From Tetrahymena elliotti 4EA (lineage: Eukaryota; Ciliophora; Oligohymenophorea; Hymenostomatida; Tetrahymenidae), in contig JH720356.1 in NCBI GenBank assembly GCA_000231825.2, forward strand, positions 228,250 through 292,249: DNA of 64,000 nucleotides, in the 5' to 3' direction. The translations under genes and the position numbers were made by a program. The notes below the pieces were generated by a model that did no database searches, was not told the origin of the DNA, and was given only the letters and a program-made list of their open reading frames with translations. Of this stretch, positions 43,417 through 55,636 are shown one piece after another. How positions within the stretch are numbered: the first letter of the stretch is position 1; each line of letters begins with the position of its first letter.

Positions 43417-46400
43417 ATGTATACTATTGAAGAAAATGAAGAATTTGTTGATGAAAATTCTTAAAATTTGTATAATTCTGCATAGAAAAGATATAATACC
43501 TTTACTTTCAACAATGAGTCTAAGGAATTATCAAGCTACTAAGGGGGAAGCAGTGTGTTTAACATGAGTTCAGAAATGAAATATTCGGCACCTTCAATTT
43601 TAAATAATTAAGAAAAAGAAGAAAAGCTTGAGAAAATTAGACAAATGGAAAGTAGAATGAAGTAATTGCAATAAGAAAAAATACAAATTGATATGTCAGT
43701 TAGTGAAACAGTTGAAAGAACTTAGTTAGTCTAGGAAAATAATGACTTAAAAAACTAAATATTTGCAATGGAATTACAAATAAAATAATATCAATAGTAT
43801 CAGTAATAAGATGTGAGTGATACATCTTTATAGATTGAGAAGCAAAAATAAATAGAGTTTGAAAATAAAGTCAACCAACTATTAAAAGAAAATGCTAATT
43901 TAATAGATTAATTTAATATAGCTAAGCAAGACTTAGAACTGCTTGTTAAATAGTAATGTTTTATAATCATTAAATTCATTTTTTAATTTTTAAATAATCA
44001 ACATTATTTTTAGAAAAGAAGTTGATAGAGCACATATTTAAATGCTCGAAGAAAAATTATTGACCTTTGAAAGGATGAATGACAAGTTGGAAGAAAAAAA
44101 TATTTAATTAAGAGATGAAATGATTAAAATTTAGTATCATTCTAACAATGATGAGAGTTATGTTTAAGATCTTAAAAATTAATATAAGAGAGTCAATGAT
44201 TTGCTTGATTTAGAGCTTAAAAATAAAAAAGTATATGAAATGCAACTAATTCAAGCTAAGCAATCTCAGTAAAGCTAAAAGTAGTTAGAGTAAGAATATA
44301 CAACCTTACAGCAGAATTTAGAAAAAATTAAAAAGCTCAATCAAGAATTAACAATTGAAAATAACACTATTAAGCAGCAATACTACTCTGAAAATTAAAA
44401 GAATATTATTCTTGAAAAAAATTCACTTAAAATATTCTAACTTCAAAAAGAACTTGATATAAGCTAATAGCACACTTAAGACTTATAGATGCAGCTAACT
44501 CAAACATAAAAATAGATTCAAGTAAATTTTTTTCAGAAAATAAATTATTTATATTTATTAAAATGTAACAGGAGAGAGAATTTTAGATAAGAGATCTTAC
44601 ATTGAATGTGTAGGAACTTAAAAATTAATGTGAACTAAAATTATTAGAAGAAAAATAAATGAAAGAATAGATCATTAAAGAATCTGAGATTAAAGTGGAC
44701 AGTTAGCAGAAAGTATTTCAACTTGAATAGCTAAAATAAGAAAAGGAATTATAAGTTAGAGAGTTAAAGAGAGAAATTGAGGAATTGAAAGAAAATCTTT
44801 AAGAGTCTAAGGAAAAGATTATTTAGGAATAATAAAGAAATAAGGATTTAAAGAATAAAGAATACTCCTTAACAATAGATGTATAGAAGATTGAAGAATA
44901 GCTCTAAAATTTGCAGAATGGCTATGATAAATTGCAAGAGAAATATGCGAGATCTTAAAAGTAATCTTAGAAAGAAATTGAAGAAAATTAAATGATTATT
45001 GATGAAATTAAATCTTAAACTGAAGGAGAAATTTTGTAGTTAACAAAAAAGTGTTAAAAGTTAGAGACTATAAATGAAGATTTAGAATAAAACTTAAAAA
45101 TAGTAACATCTGAGCTGGAAGAATATAAAAAGAAGCATGGAAGCACAAAAATAAAGTATGAGGATGAATTTGTTAAAGTTAATCAGTTATAGAGAAAATT
45201 AGATGAAAGAGAAGATACTATTAAGTAATAAAAGGAGTAGATAGAGACTCATAAGTTAAAAGAATAAAAGCTAACTGAATAGCTAGCTAAAATTCAAGAG
45301 TAAACTAAAATCATTTCATAAGAAAAAGAGAATCAAATAAGAGAGATGATTAAAGTTAGTGATATGAAAGTTAAATTAGTAGAAAGATAAATGGATCAAA
45401 AAGAAAACGAAATGAAATTGCTAAGAGAAGAGATGGTGTATCTTTCTGAATAGCTTGATTAAGGATCAGAAGTTATGAAAGAATATGAGAGACAATGTAT
45501 AGAAATAGAAATGTTGACTTAACAAAAAGATCAATTACAGTAAACGATATTGATGTTAGAAAAATAAATTGATGAAAAGAGTTTAGAAATTATGTAGTTG
45601 TAATAAGCTTATAGAGATATAGAAATAGAAAAGGAAAAATTTTAAGAAGCAGTTATATAATAAGAAAGTATCATTTAGGAAGCAAAGTAAACAGAAAATC
45701 ACATAAGAGAAGAAAAGAGAAAAGTTATTGAGCAAATCAAGTAATTAAGCTATGAAAAAAGAATAAGCGATGAAAAAGCTCTTGTCACTGAAGTTGTTGA
45801 AAAATAAAATGAAGAATTAGTTTAAAAGCTAGACAATACAAGAAATGAAATGAAGTAGCTTTTAGAATAACTTAAATAAGAAAAACTGTAAATTGAAAAG
45901 CTTACAGAAGAGGCAGAAAAGTCTTAAATGCGCATAAAAGAATTAGAAGAAAGTTAAAGCATTATGAGAACAATATAAAGTGAAAAAGAAAAAGAAGAGT
46001 GTCGTTTAGAAGTGGAAATGTTTAAAATGAAGCACGAAAGTATGGTGTCTCTCAACAAGTAATATGAAGAAGAAATTTTGTAGCAAAGCAAAGATATATA
46101 AGAATTAGAAAAATCTTTAAAAAATTCTAATAAACGTATTAATAGTCTTCAGTAAGAAATAGAAGAAAAGGAATAGTAAATTTCTAACATAAAATAGGAA
46201 TTAGGATAAGTTGATAAGCAAGTTATTCTTAAAATAAACTAAGAAAAATGTTAGTTTTAAACATAAGTAACTGATCTTCAACTTGAGGTTGAACAAATGA
46301 GAAATTTGTAATAATAAATAACTTTGCTAAAAAGTAATGATGCCAAATATATAGAAACAATAGCTTCTCTTCAATAAGAAATAAATAAATTAGAGATAGA

Positions 46401-47112
46401 TAATTAAGATTTACAATTTAAAATAAAGTCCTAAGAACTTCAGCTGTAAAAAACAGAAATTGCCTTCAACTAAAATATCCACTTTTAAGCTTCTTAGCAT
46501 GTGATTGATTTAGAGACTTAAATACATTAACAATAAGCAAGAAACTAAATCCTTGAATAACAATTAAAAACTATGACAGAAAAATATGAGCAAAAAGCAA
46601 AGTTGTTTGAAAAATATGGAGTAAGTTTTGATCCACAACATCCTAATTATAATTAAACTGTTAAAAAATTACCTCAACCTACCAATATGCTCACATCTCC
46701 TCCTTTTTCACCAAGAAAAAATTAAATTTTAACTAATAGTAGTGTCAGTAATACTAATAATCCTTTGTTTTTATCCCCACCTAAAAAAATATCTGGATAA
46801 AATCTATTATTTAATTAAAGCATCCCAAACAATTCTTAACAAACACTAAACATGTTATCTTCTCCATCTTCTTAGAATTAAGAGCAGTTTAATTTTTCTT
46901 AAAGATAAAATCCACCTCTCTTCTCTCAAGTTAACAACCAATAATATGGCATTAATTACTAATAAAGATATTAACATTAGGCTCCATAGGCAATTAATCC
47001 TGTGTATGATAGAAACCAAGGTCAGCTATATTCAAAAACTATCCAAAATGACTAAGATTTGTTAGATTAATAAATATTACAAAGATGTAATTAGTTAACT
47101 AAATTATACTGA
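43417..47112 (+). CDS. Giant coiled-coil protein, 1194 aa
   Basis: Exons 43417-43952, 44014-44521 and 44572-47112 (introns 61 and 50 nt). From about residue 65 to 1045 nearly the entire sequence is heptad-like, Glu/Lys/Gln/Leu-rich coiled coil (for example KLEKIRQMESRMKQLQQEKI; VRELKREIEELKENLQESKE), using very many TAA/TAG glutamine codons. The last ~140 residues are a Pro/Ser/Asn/Gln tail without heptads (LFLSPPKKISGQNLLFNQ; QQYGINYQQRYQHQAPQ). This head-light, long-rod layout is typical of golgin-, centrosome- or basal-body-type tethers, but no homology tells which. No motor, kinase or membrane domain present. Confidence 0.85.
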
Positions 47113-48092
47113 GAATTTTTATCTGAAGTAATCATTCAATGTCATTAAAAATAAATAAAATGTTTTTTATTTTGTTTATTGCAATGATCAAATAACTAAT
47201 TTTAAACAAATTATTATTATTGCTTTCATTTAATTCTAAAAGTTTGTTATGCTTTTTAATCATTTGTAGAAAATTTATATTTTAGAATTCAAAAAAAGTG
47301 TTTACAAAATAAAAAAATTATTTTTAAATTATTTATTCAATAAATGGGATTTCTCGATATTAAAATTTTTTTTGATTTGATTTTTTTTAAATTTTGATTC
47401 ATCCTATTTATATTCTAAATTAAAAATTTTCCATTTTTTTCTTTTTTTAGTAATAGCATTTATTTTAAACTCGTTTTTAAGTAAAAAACTATTCATAAAA
47501 AAAATTCAACAATTTCTTTTTAACATTAAAAAAATCAAAATATTAAAATTTTAAAATATTCAGATAATATGTAAAAATTACTTTTAATTTTATGAATTTA
47601 AACTCTTGAAAGATATTGATGTTGAGGTATTTAAGAAAATAAGTTTTGAAAATAAAAAATCTCTATGTTTTCCATGTTTAAATAAAAAATTTTTGATAAA
47701 TTTATTTTTTTGTTAGATTTAATTTTATTCTATTAATAAAAAATAAAATTTATTTCATAGTAATTTGAAAATTTTTTTGAAATGATTAATTAAGAAAAAA
47801 AAATGTTCTCAAATTATAGTATCTATTTTTATTTTTTAAGATTTCAAACAAAATAAAAAAAAACTATTTTAATATTTGATGAATAATTAAAGGAATTAAA
47901 AAATACATTTTTTGAGTGTTTTTAAAAGTATATTTATAAATTTCAAGTTTATTTTCTCTTAAATTAATTCGAATAGTTTTTAAACTAATCTTCTTAAAAA
48001 TTTAATATTTGATAAAATTGTTTTGATTTAAAGAATAAATTTTAGTGAATATAAACATAGAATACAAATATTTTTAACTTATTAGTTAAAAT
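47113..48092. other. Intergenic between convergent genes
   Basis: About 980 nt of extremely AT-rich sequence with many T and A runs of 6-10. No features seen. Confidence 0.65.
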
Positions 48093-48812
48093 TCATTTCT
48101 ATTTTTTATCATTTTTGCTTGGTCTTAAAGATCTGATTAGATAAAGAGTCTCTTTATAATAATCATATAATTCTATTCCTTTATCATATAAACTTTTATC
48201 TTATTCTTAGACTCTACCTCTACCCTTAGCAGTTCTTTTAAATCCAAAAGAAACATATGACTAAGAAAAATATGCATCTTTATTTGGTATTATATAACTA
48301 TCAAACTACTCCTTATTGATCAAGAGATCCCAGACGTGAGGAAGGATTGAACCTATCCAAAAAACAATGAAAATCCATGAGATTTCAGTGATATAGCTAA
48401 TTAAAAAACCAAGAAGCCAACCAGCTATAATTTTAAGTTTAGATTTTAATTTCTAATTATCTTCATCATATAAATCATCTAAGTCTTTCTCATTAGCCAT
48501 TTTTATGTGGTCAAAACTATTCCATTAATGAGCAAATGCTAATTCCTATGCATAACCATTGCATACCTTTAAACATTCTTCTTCTAATTTTGCTTTTAAA
48601 TCAGCTTTCTCTTCTTCTGACAACTTTTTAACATCAATATTGTCGACATCAACTCTATTAAATAAAAATTGATCACCAGGTCTTCTCTTTTTTTGCAAAA
48701 CTTCTGTAGCAGGTTTGTTGCTACCCTCTTCTTATTTTTATTACTCTATTAACTCTTGATTACTAGAGGAATCAACAGATATGTCTTTTTCTTACTTTGC
48801 GAGTTCACTCAT
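48093..48812 (-). CDS. Two-transmembrane-segment protein
   Basis: Intronless, 239 aa. The first ~135 residues are soluble, charged and helical (RRPGDQFLFNRVDVDNIDV; KLSEEEKADLKAKLEEECLK; KVCNGYAQELAFAHQW). A hairpin of two membrane segments follows: IIAGWLLGFLISYITEI and SWIFIVFWIGSILPHVWDLL. The ~65-residue tail is basic (FKRTAKGRGRVQEQDKSLYD). No signal peptide, so both ends probably face the cytosol. The W-G...H spacing in the hairpin recalls the generic 2TM-type domain, but no function follows from it. The start is the first ATG after an A/T-only leader. Confidence 0.8.
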
Positions 48813-49614
48813 ATTAAAAAAAATTGTAATTTATCTTTATTTATTTTAATTAATATTAAAAAATTATCTGTTAAATTTATAAATAGGTTTTTTTGTAATA
48901 AATTTGTGATTTAATTGTTCTATTCTAGAAATTTTGATAGTTTAGTCTTTTATTGATAAATCTCCACTTTTATTACATCATAAATATCAAGTAAGCAATA
49001 AATTTATTTTACACTTTACTTAAGTTTAAAACCAATTATTATTATTAATTCTTTTCTTTATACATTTATCATTAGTATATTGATGTGGAGTTTTCAATTA
49101 ATGTCAAATGTATTAGATTTATTTCTTGCTCAAAAAATTCTTAATTTTGTATTGAAATTAAAATTATTCCAGATTTAGAAAATCTTTTTAAAGAAATCAT
49201 AAAATTAAATAATTCGAAATTAGAAAAAATAAAGAATGAAAAAGAACGAATTTATTATAATTGAATAAAGGAATTTAAGTGAGGATTTATAATATCCTTC
49301 TGTAATATTGATAATTGATTTCATACATTTTATAATTGAGTGTAGGTATAGAGTAGACAACAATGAAATTCAAATTGATATAAATGTATGATATAATTAT
49401 ATAATTGTGATTCATTTTTATATAGATCATAAAAGAAACTGTAAGTAAATTGATTATAAACAATAATATTTAATAATTATTAAATCATTTATTTTTCATT
49501 CTAAACAGTTTGCATCATTAAATATTATTGTAATAATCATAATACGAACTTGATTGATGAATTATTTTTTTTATTTTAATATATCATCCAGTTCGTTCAA
49601 ACTGAATTAGTTTT
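48813..49614. other. Intergenic, AT-rich
   Basis: About 800 nt between same-strand genes. Nothing recognised. Confidence 0.6.
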
Positions 49615-51594
49615 TCAGTTTTTGTAGCTGCTAAATTTGTTGATCAATTGAGGTTCATCGATAATAATTTCGATAATTTCATTGAATGAACTAAGGCAGT
49701 AAGCATCACAGATACCATAGTATAATTCAGGAGATTCACCCAAAACTTCAGCAATTTGACTTGCCTTCTTCTTGATGTTTTCAGAGAACTTCTTTTTCAA
49801 GATCTTTTAAGGTTCTTACTTGACTTCCTTAACTTCAGAGATCTTTTCAACAGAAACTTCCTTTTATTCTGACTTTTCCTCAGAACTAGGTTGTTCTTGA
49901 ATGGGCTATTCACTGAGAAGTTGTTCAACAATATTTTGAACAGTGAACTTGAAAGGCATGTTTAAGATAATGTTGATGTAATCTTGGTAGTTTCCACCCA
50001 TGATTTCGGCAACTTCTTCAGCTTTCTTCTACAAGTTAGGAGGGAATTATTTAGAAACAGGCTTTTCTTCAACTTCCTAGGGCTTGAAGAAAATAGGGCA
50101 TTCTTGCTTTTTAGGTACTTCAACCTATTAAATCTTCTAATCGAAGACAAGATCAATCAATTCTTCAATTGACTTTTTAGGATTCTATTAGATGAGGCTG
50201 ATGTAATCAATGAAAGATGATTCATTTCCATCGACTACTGAAGCAATTAATTTGGCATTGAGCTCAACTTAAGAATCTCTTTCATCCTTCTTAGCAACTT
50301 CTTCAGGAATGTTGAAAGTAACAGAGGGCTTAGGGGTTTCTTTAACTTCAACTTCTTAAACAACCTTAACTTCCTTGACTTCAGAGGTAGGGGTTAAGTT
50401 AGAGGACATAGATTACTTCAAAGATTCAGCATTTGCAAGGACAGCTTCGATGATTTCATCAATAGAAAACTCCTTTAAAACTTCACAGATGTCTTCATAA
50501 TCAGAAGAAGAGCCGCCAACAACTGAAGCAACAATTTCAGAAACTTTTTATTGAGGCTTAAGAATACTCTTAGGAGATGATTCCTTCTTATCTTTCTTTT
50601 CCTTTTTCTCTTTTTTCTCCTTCTTTTCCTTTTTCTCCACATCCTTCTTCTCTTTCTTTTCTTTCTTTTCTTTCTTTTCTTTCTTCTCCTTCTTCTCCTT
50701 CTTAACATCAGTCTTGGAGTTGCTGTTGAATGTACCAAATAATTGGTTGAAGTCAACATCAATAACTCTGTGACGAGATTCTTAGGGGAGTTAAGAAATC
50801 AATTCTTGAGCATCGCTATCAGCTTCAACACAAACAAGCATTTAAGGAGCTAATTCTGGCTTTCTGATTTTCAAGAAAGCATGGTGATTATGGACACCAT
50901 TGGCTTCGCATTTTTCACAAATGTCATAATCAGGGCATTTAACGCATTTGTATCTAACACCAATAATAGGAGTGGCTTCGCATCCATCGCAAATAAAGCC
51001 TAAATGCTTTTCTTGGGAGGAAGGTTATTAAGTAGGAGCACTTAAAGGTGCAGAGGGTTTTTAATTGATTTCTGAGAGAATTTAGCTTCTAATTTACTCA
51101 GTGATTGAAGGAATTTGCTTCTTTATTTCCTTTTAGACAATTTTTTTGATTTTTTCAATTTATTTCTTTTTCTTGGCTTGCTTACAGTCAGGAATTTCTT
51201 CAATGTTAACCTCAGCAGGTTTTTGTTAGGCTACTCTAGGTTATTAAATCAATTAGAATTCATCAGAATCATCATTTTGGACGATTTCAGTTTCGCTATC
51301 GCTAGCGGCATTTTCTTCATTTTGAATGCAAATCAATTCATCGTTAGTTTCAACAGCTTCTAAGTTAATAAGAGACTTATTTTCAGATTTAACTGTTTCT
51401 CTAACAATTTAAAGGTCTTCATTATTAAGAATAATAGACTTTTAGCCATTAGATTAGTCACTGAAGATAAAAGTAATAGGAATGCCATCATCAAGTTTGG
51501 CTAATTGCTTGAAAGCCTTTGAAAGACTTTCTAAATCTTCAAGTCCATTCTTGAAGAGAACAGAATTTTGCTTAAATGTTACTTTAACAAACAT
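49615..51594 (-). CDS. p62/NBR1-like autophagy receptor candidate (PB1-ZZ-UBA repeats)
   Basis: Intronless, 659 aa. Residues 1-~72 resemble a PB1 domain (MFVKVTFKQNSVLFKNGLED ... ITFIFSDQSNGQKSIILNNE). A ZZ zinc finger lies at ~197-243: CDGC, YKCVKC, DICEKC, then HNHH. Between them is an acidic patch running into an aromatic core, NDDSDEFQLI (FQLI at 113-116), which fits the W/F/Y-x-x-L/I/V Atg8-interacting motif. After a Lys/Glu tandem tract (~295-333) come four ~40-residue helical repeats resembling UBA/CUE domains (near 345, 440, 520 and 605), each with an (I/V)A-x-(I/V)-(V/M/L)-G-like turn and a final E-I/L-(I/V) helix. Selective-autophagy receptors such as SQSTM1 and NBR1 combine exactly these parts. 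The order matches; orthology is not proven. Codon use (more G/C third bases) suggests strong expression. Confidence 0.82.
50575..50705 (-). repeat. KKE tandem codon repeat in the p62-like gene
   Basis: Degenerate tandem repeat of a 9-nt unit encoding Lys-Lys-Glu, about a dozen copies interrupted by DVEKK. It forms a ~38-residue basic/acidic linker between the ZZ half and the UBA-like half of the protein. Likely a single alpha-helix or flexible spacer. Confidence 0.8.
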
Positions 51595-52810
51595 AATCAG
51601 TTTTTAAAATGATATTAGATGTCAAACAATATTGTTTTTTTTCTATCAAACACTTTACTTTTTTTGATTTTTCTTTTAATTTTTTTTTTTTTATAAAAAA
51701 TTATATTGTTTTTAAGATTAAATAACTAGAGATTGATCAGAGTTGAGGATTCCAAAAAAGAAAAATTCATAATCATTAATCAATCTGATCTCTCCCCATG
51801 TAATTTCAATAAGATTGTCATTAAAAATGCAAAAAAAAAAAAATAAATATAATCTGTACAATAATTAAACACATTCAAACCATAAAAGAAAGTTTCTAAG
51901 CTCTGCTCTTTTTTCTATTCAGCAGAAAAAATAAAAGCTTTTCTATTTTCTTCCCCAAAATTTTTGAAATAAATAATCAAAAAATTGAAAGAGATGCTTT
52001 TGTTTGGTATAGATAATTAGATTATTATCACAAACAAACAAAGAAGAAGACTCTTTAATTTTTTTTCATTATTTTTCGGCTAAAATAGGTTTTATTATTA
52101 GCTAAATAGGTCATCTTTTAAATGTTTCTTAGACAATATTCGAATTATTTTTATTATAAAAATATCGTATTATTACTAGACTAAAAGAAAATGGTCTTTG
52201 AAAACAATTTTATCAATTTAATGAGAACTTTAAACTGATTTAAGAAAAGAATTTTCTTTCTAAAAATGATTTTTGTTTGAGCAAGTACAAAACAAAAATT
52301 AAATATTTTTTTTTAGAAATAAAAAAATTTTTTTATTGCTTTGTTTAAAAATGAAAGAAAATTTCTTTAGAACAAAAAATATCATGTAATATTTTTATGC
52401 TTTAACACTGCTTGATTAAAAAAAAATTTAAATTATTAATTTTCTACTCTAAAAATTTTACAATAATTGGCCTTACGCTTTTCTTTGCTGACACAAATAT
52501 ACATATAAATTATTCATTTGATTGATAGGTAAATATATTATTTAATTATACTATTTTATTGAAATAAATAAAAATATTGCTGGTGCACAATATTCTAATT
52601 GAAACTTTAATTATTTTTAAAACAATTTTATTATAGCAATACTTTATTTTTTAGAAAAGTGTTTGTATCTAGGCGAGAGAATTGGTTATCAGCGATAACT
52701 TATTGATTGAATTACTTTGTTCTATAAGAAATGTATTTAATTAAAGAAAAAAAGAAGAGCAGAAACTATTCTAAAAAGAATAAAGATAATCTAATTAAAT
52801 ATAATTTATT
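51595..52810. other. Intergenic 1.2 kb with a GATAAC palindrome
   Basis: Upstream region of the p62-like gene. It contains the perfect inverted repeat GTTATC-AGC-GATAAC at 52685-52699 and GC-richer patches near 51730-51800. No coding signal. Confidence 0.5.
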
Positions 52811-54825
52811 TCAAATTAAATACTACTCTAATAACTCAAACACTACTTCCTTTCTAAAAATTTATGTTAGGCAAGATTTATTTTCACTTTCGACTTAATT
52901 TATATCTTTTAATGATTCTGGTTTTTAAGGTATATTATTACTAGATGCTATTTGTTTTTTCACCTTTTGGTATTTCATAAGCTGTATTAACTTCATAATA
53001 CTCTTTTTATTTTATAATTTCTTTCTAACAGGATAGTATTATTTTATATTTTTGTTATACGAAGAGTGGGTAACTTCTTCAAATTCAATTAAGTAAGGAC
53101 AATCAATTAGAATAGGACCTTATATTTTAGAAAATATCTTACATATACCTTTCTAGTTCATATACTCGTCAGATATTTATACTTAAACTTCTTACCAGCT
53201 TTTTTGATTTAAAATATTTTCTAAAACTATTCACAATAACTAATTAATCTATAATATTACCCTTAAATATTCAATGAAAGTCTCAGCAAATTTGGTAAAG
53301 TTGTTAAATTTTGAAAAAAAATATTTATCGATGAGTACAAACAATACTAAAACCTATTTTTTAAAAAATTATATTTTGGTGCGTTTAGATGATAAATGAA
53401 TTTGTTGAAAAAATATTTAAAATTTTGAATAAATTGTTTACCCCTTAAAAATAAATTTAATGCTGGTCAAATTCTAAAAGGCTTAATATTTTTAATAGTT
53501 AAATATCTCAAAAAATGCAATCACACTATCTGTTTGTATACTTTAATTGTTGTAACCCCACATAAAAAAGTTAATTGCTAAAGTTTTTAAATTGCTGAGT
53601 TTGATAAGACCTTCTCCTAGCTATTTAAAAGAATCTATTGTGATTTTGTTGTTTGAATAACCCCAACTCCTTAAATTTAGATTTAGGTGTATCAATTAAT
53701 TATATTCGGATAAAAAATTGCTAATTATAGCAACATGCCTATCTTAAAGAATATTGAGAGTGTCATGCCTGGTACAACCCCATCTACCCAAATCCAAGTT
53801 TAGTGAAGTCAATTTAATCCTTTTAATTCCTTCACAAATGTTAGTTACACTTGAGCCTGTAATATCTGGGTTGTGCAAACCCCATCTTTTAAATATCAAT
53901 AAAAAAATAATAAATATCATATTATAAAAGAAATTCATAGCATTTTTATTTAATTATAAAAATCAACTGATTTGATTGATAATTACAATTATTTATGAAA
54001 ATTTATTAGATGATAAAATTTACTGAAATAGTGATAGCTTAAGAGAAGTTATATTTGGTAGTAGGTTGAAAATTTGGCAAATTTTATCCACTTTTTTATC
54101 ATTTATTTCATCCATAGCTAGTGACCAGCTTGATAAATCTATTTCCAAATGTTTTAAATTTGGGCCCATATAATGGATAGCTGATAAAATAGAATTAATA
54201 TACTGCTATGATTTGTAATCTGATCTTTTAAAGTCAGGCAGTTTTTCATTGTAATCACTAATTTTAACCAAAAAAACATTTTAAACAAAAACAGCAAACC
54301 TTTATTTTCTTCAAAATTCTTAGTTTTTTTAAACATTTAAATTTTTTAGTAATTACAATCCTAAGCTAAGTTCTAATTCTTCTGGTTAACAAGAAATCTT
54401 TGTTATGCATTCCATAAGGGTCTCTAACAAGCTAGAAGATGGATCTTTAATTCTAATTTTCAAATATTTTAGCTCATCTAAATTGCTTGCAAGAAGTCCT
54501 CTGCTAATTTTTTCACTAAAATAAAAATGAAATAAAATCAATCAATAAATTATTTGTCTTTTCGATTATCATAAAAATGAAGTATCATATATGAATAATA
54601 CAATTCAAAGTTATACTTGAAGGTATTTAATTCTATTTCTTTTTAATCGCAGTAGCTTGGGTCGCCTTTATATTTTATTTTATCTATTTATTCATTGATA
54701 GCATTCCACGGAATCTGCTTATTTTACAATAATCCTCTAAACATTATAAAGTTAGCACTTAGTATACTTTGTTTGTAATTGTTTATATATATTTCCACAC
54801 TAAATTCTAATATTTGTAAATGCAT
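52811..54825 (-). CDS. LRR/RNI-like protein, six exons
   Basis: Proposed exons 54825-54602, 54515-54357, 54257-54024, 53885-53261, 53220-53196 and 53148-52811; 534 aa. The repeats are ribonuclease-inhibitor-like: LDELKYLKIRIKD, LKHLEIDLSSWSL, ITSLKLSLFQWGLHNPDITG, LTSLNLDLGRWGCTRHDTL, LIHLNLNLRSWGYSNNKITI and LKTLAINFFMWGYNN. They share the form L-x-L-x-L-x-x-W-G, a type common in ciliates. The tail is basic (KNIKQYYPVRKKLQNKK). Introns are 86, 99, 138, 40 and 47 nt. The last two are needed to bypass an in-frame TGA at 53231-53233; the first donor could be 12 nt earlier. If the last two introns are wrong, the gene would be truncated. Function unknown. Confidence 0.6.
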
Positions 54826-55636
54826 ATGAATAGTTCATTTAATAAACATTAGAATAATACATATAAATCTTATATAAAATCTCGGCCACTAATCTAAGAA
54901 GAGAAATAATTATATTTAGTATTTTAAATAATAATTAGACTTATTTCAATCTGATTCTCTCTAATCTATTCATACAAATTCTAAATCAAAACATTTTTTC
55001 TACTTAAAATTATTTAAAAATAAAAACTTAGAAATAATTGGACTGATAATTAGCTTTTTCAGAAAATTAAAATACATATAACCAACCAACCAATCAACCA
55101 ACAAAATTTATCAAATACATTTTTTAATTAAAAAATGAATAATTATAATTAAAGTAGAAGAAATATATTTGAAATTTAATTTCGTTGGTTTATTCGTTAT
55201 TAACAAAACAATTTCTATTTTCAAAACATAAAGGAAGAATAAATATTATATTTTTTTTTATTGATGAGCCATTCTTCTAAAGTTAGAAATTAAAATAATA
55301 ATAAAGTTTAAGGATATCATAAATAAAAAAAGTAGTAATTTCAATATTATTACAATAAATAAATAGTACCATCATATTAGTAGAAGAAAGAAATTGATCA
55401 AATTTCAAATTGTTAATAATAATACGCCAAATGTGTATATTTGGTGAATCTTAATTTTAATTAAAATATATTGTTCAAACATTTGGAGAAGAAGAATTTT
55501 CTTTGAATTAATGAGTTATAAACTTTCTCTATAAATTTCTTAACATTCAAATCAAAAATTTATTGAAACATCAAATCAAATAAAAACATATCTTAAAATA
55601 AATTAAAAAATTATTGCTTGAAATCATAAATCAGAA
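54826..55636. other. Divergent intergenic region
   Basis: About 810 nt between the start of the - LRR gene and the start of the + thioredoxin-fold gene. It contains a simple AACC repeat at ~55080-55102. Two promoters expected; none recognisable. Confidence 0.6.

Noticed and set aside
49962..50172. Overlapping open frames on both strands in the p62-like gene
   Set aside because: Shadows of the 659-aa frame; no independent motif.
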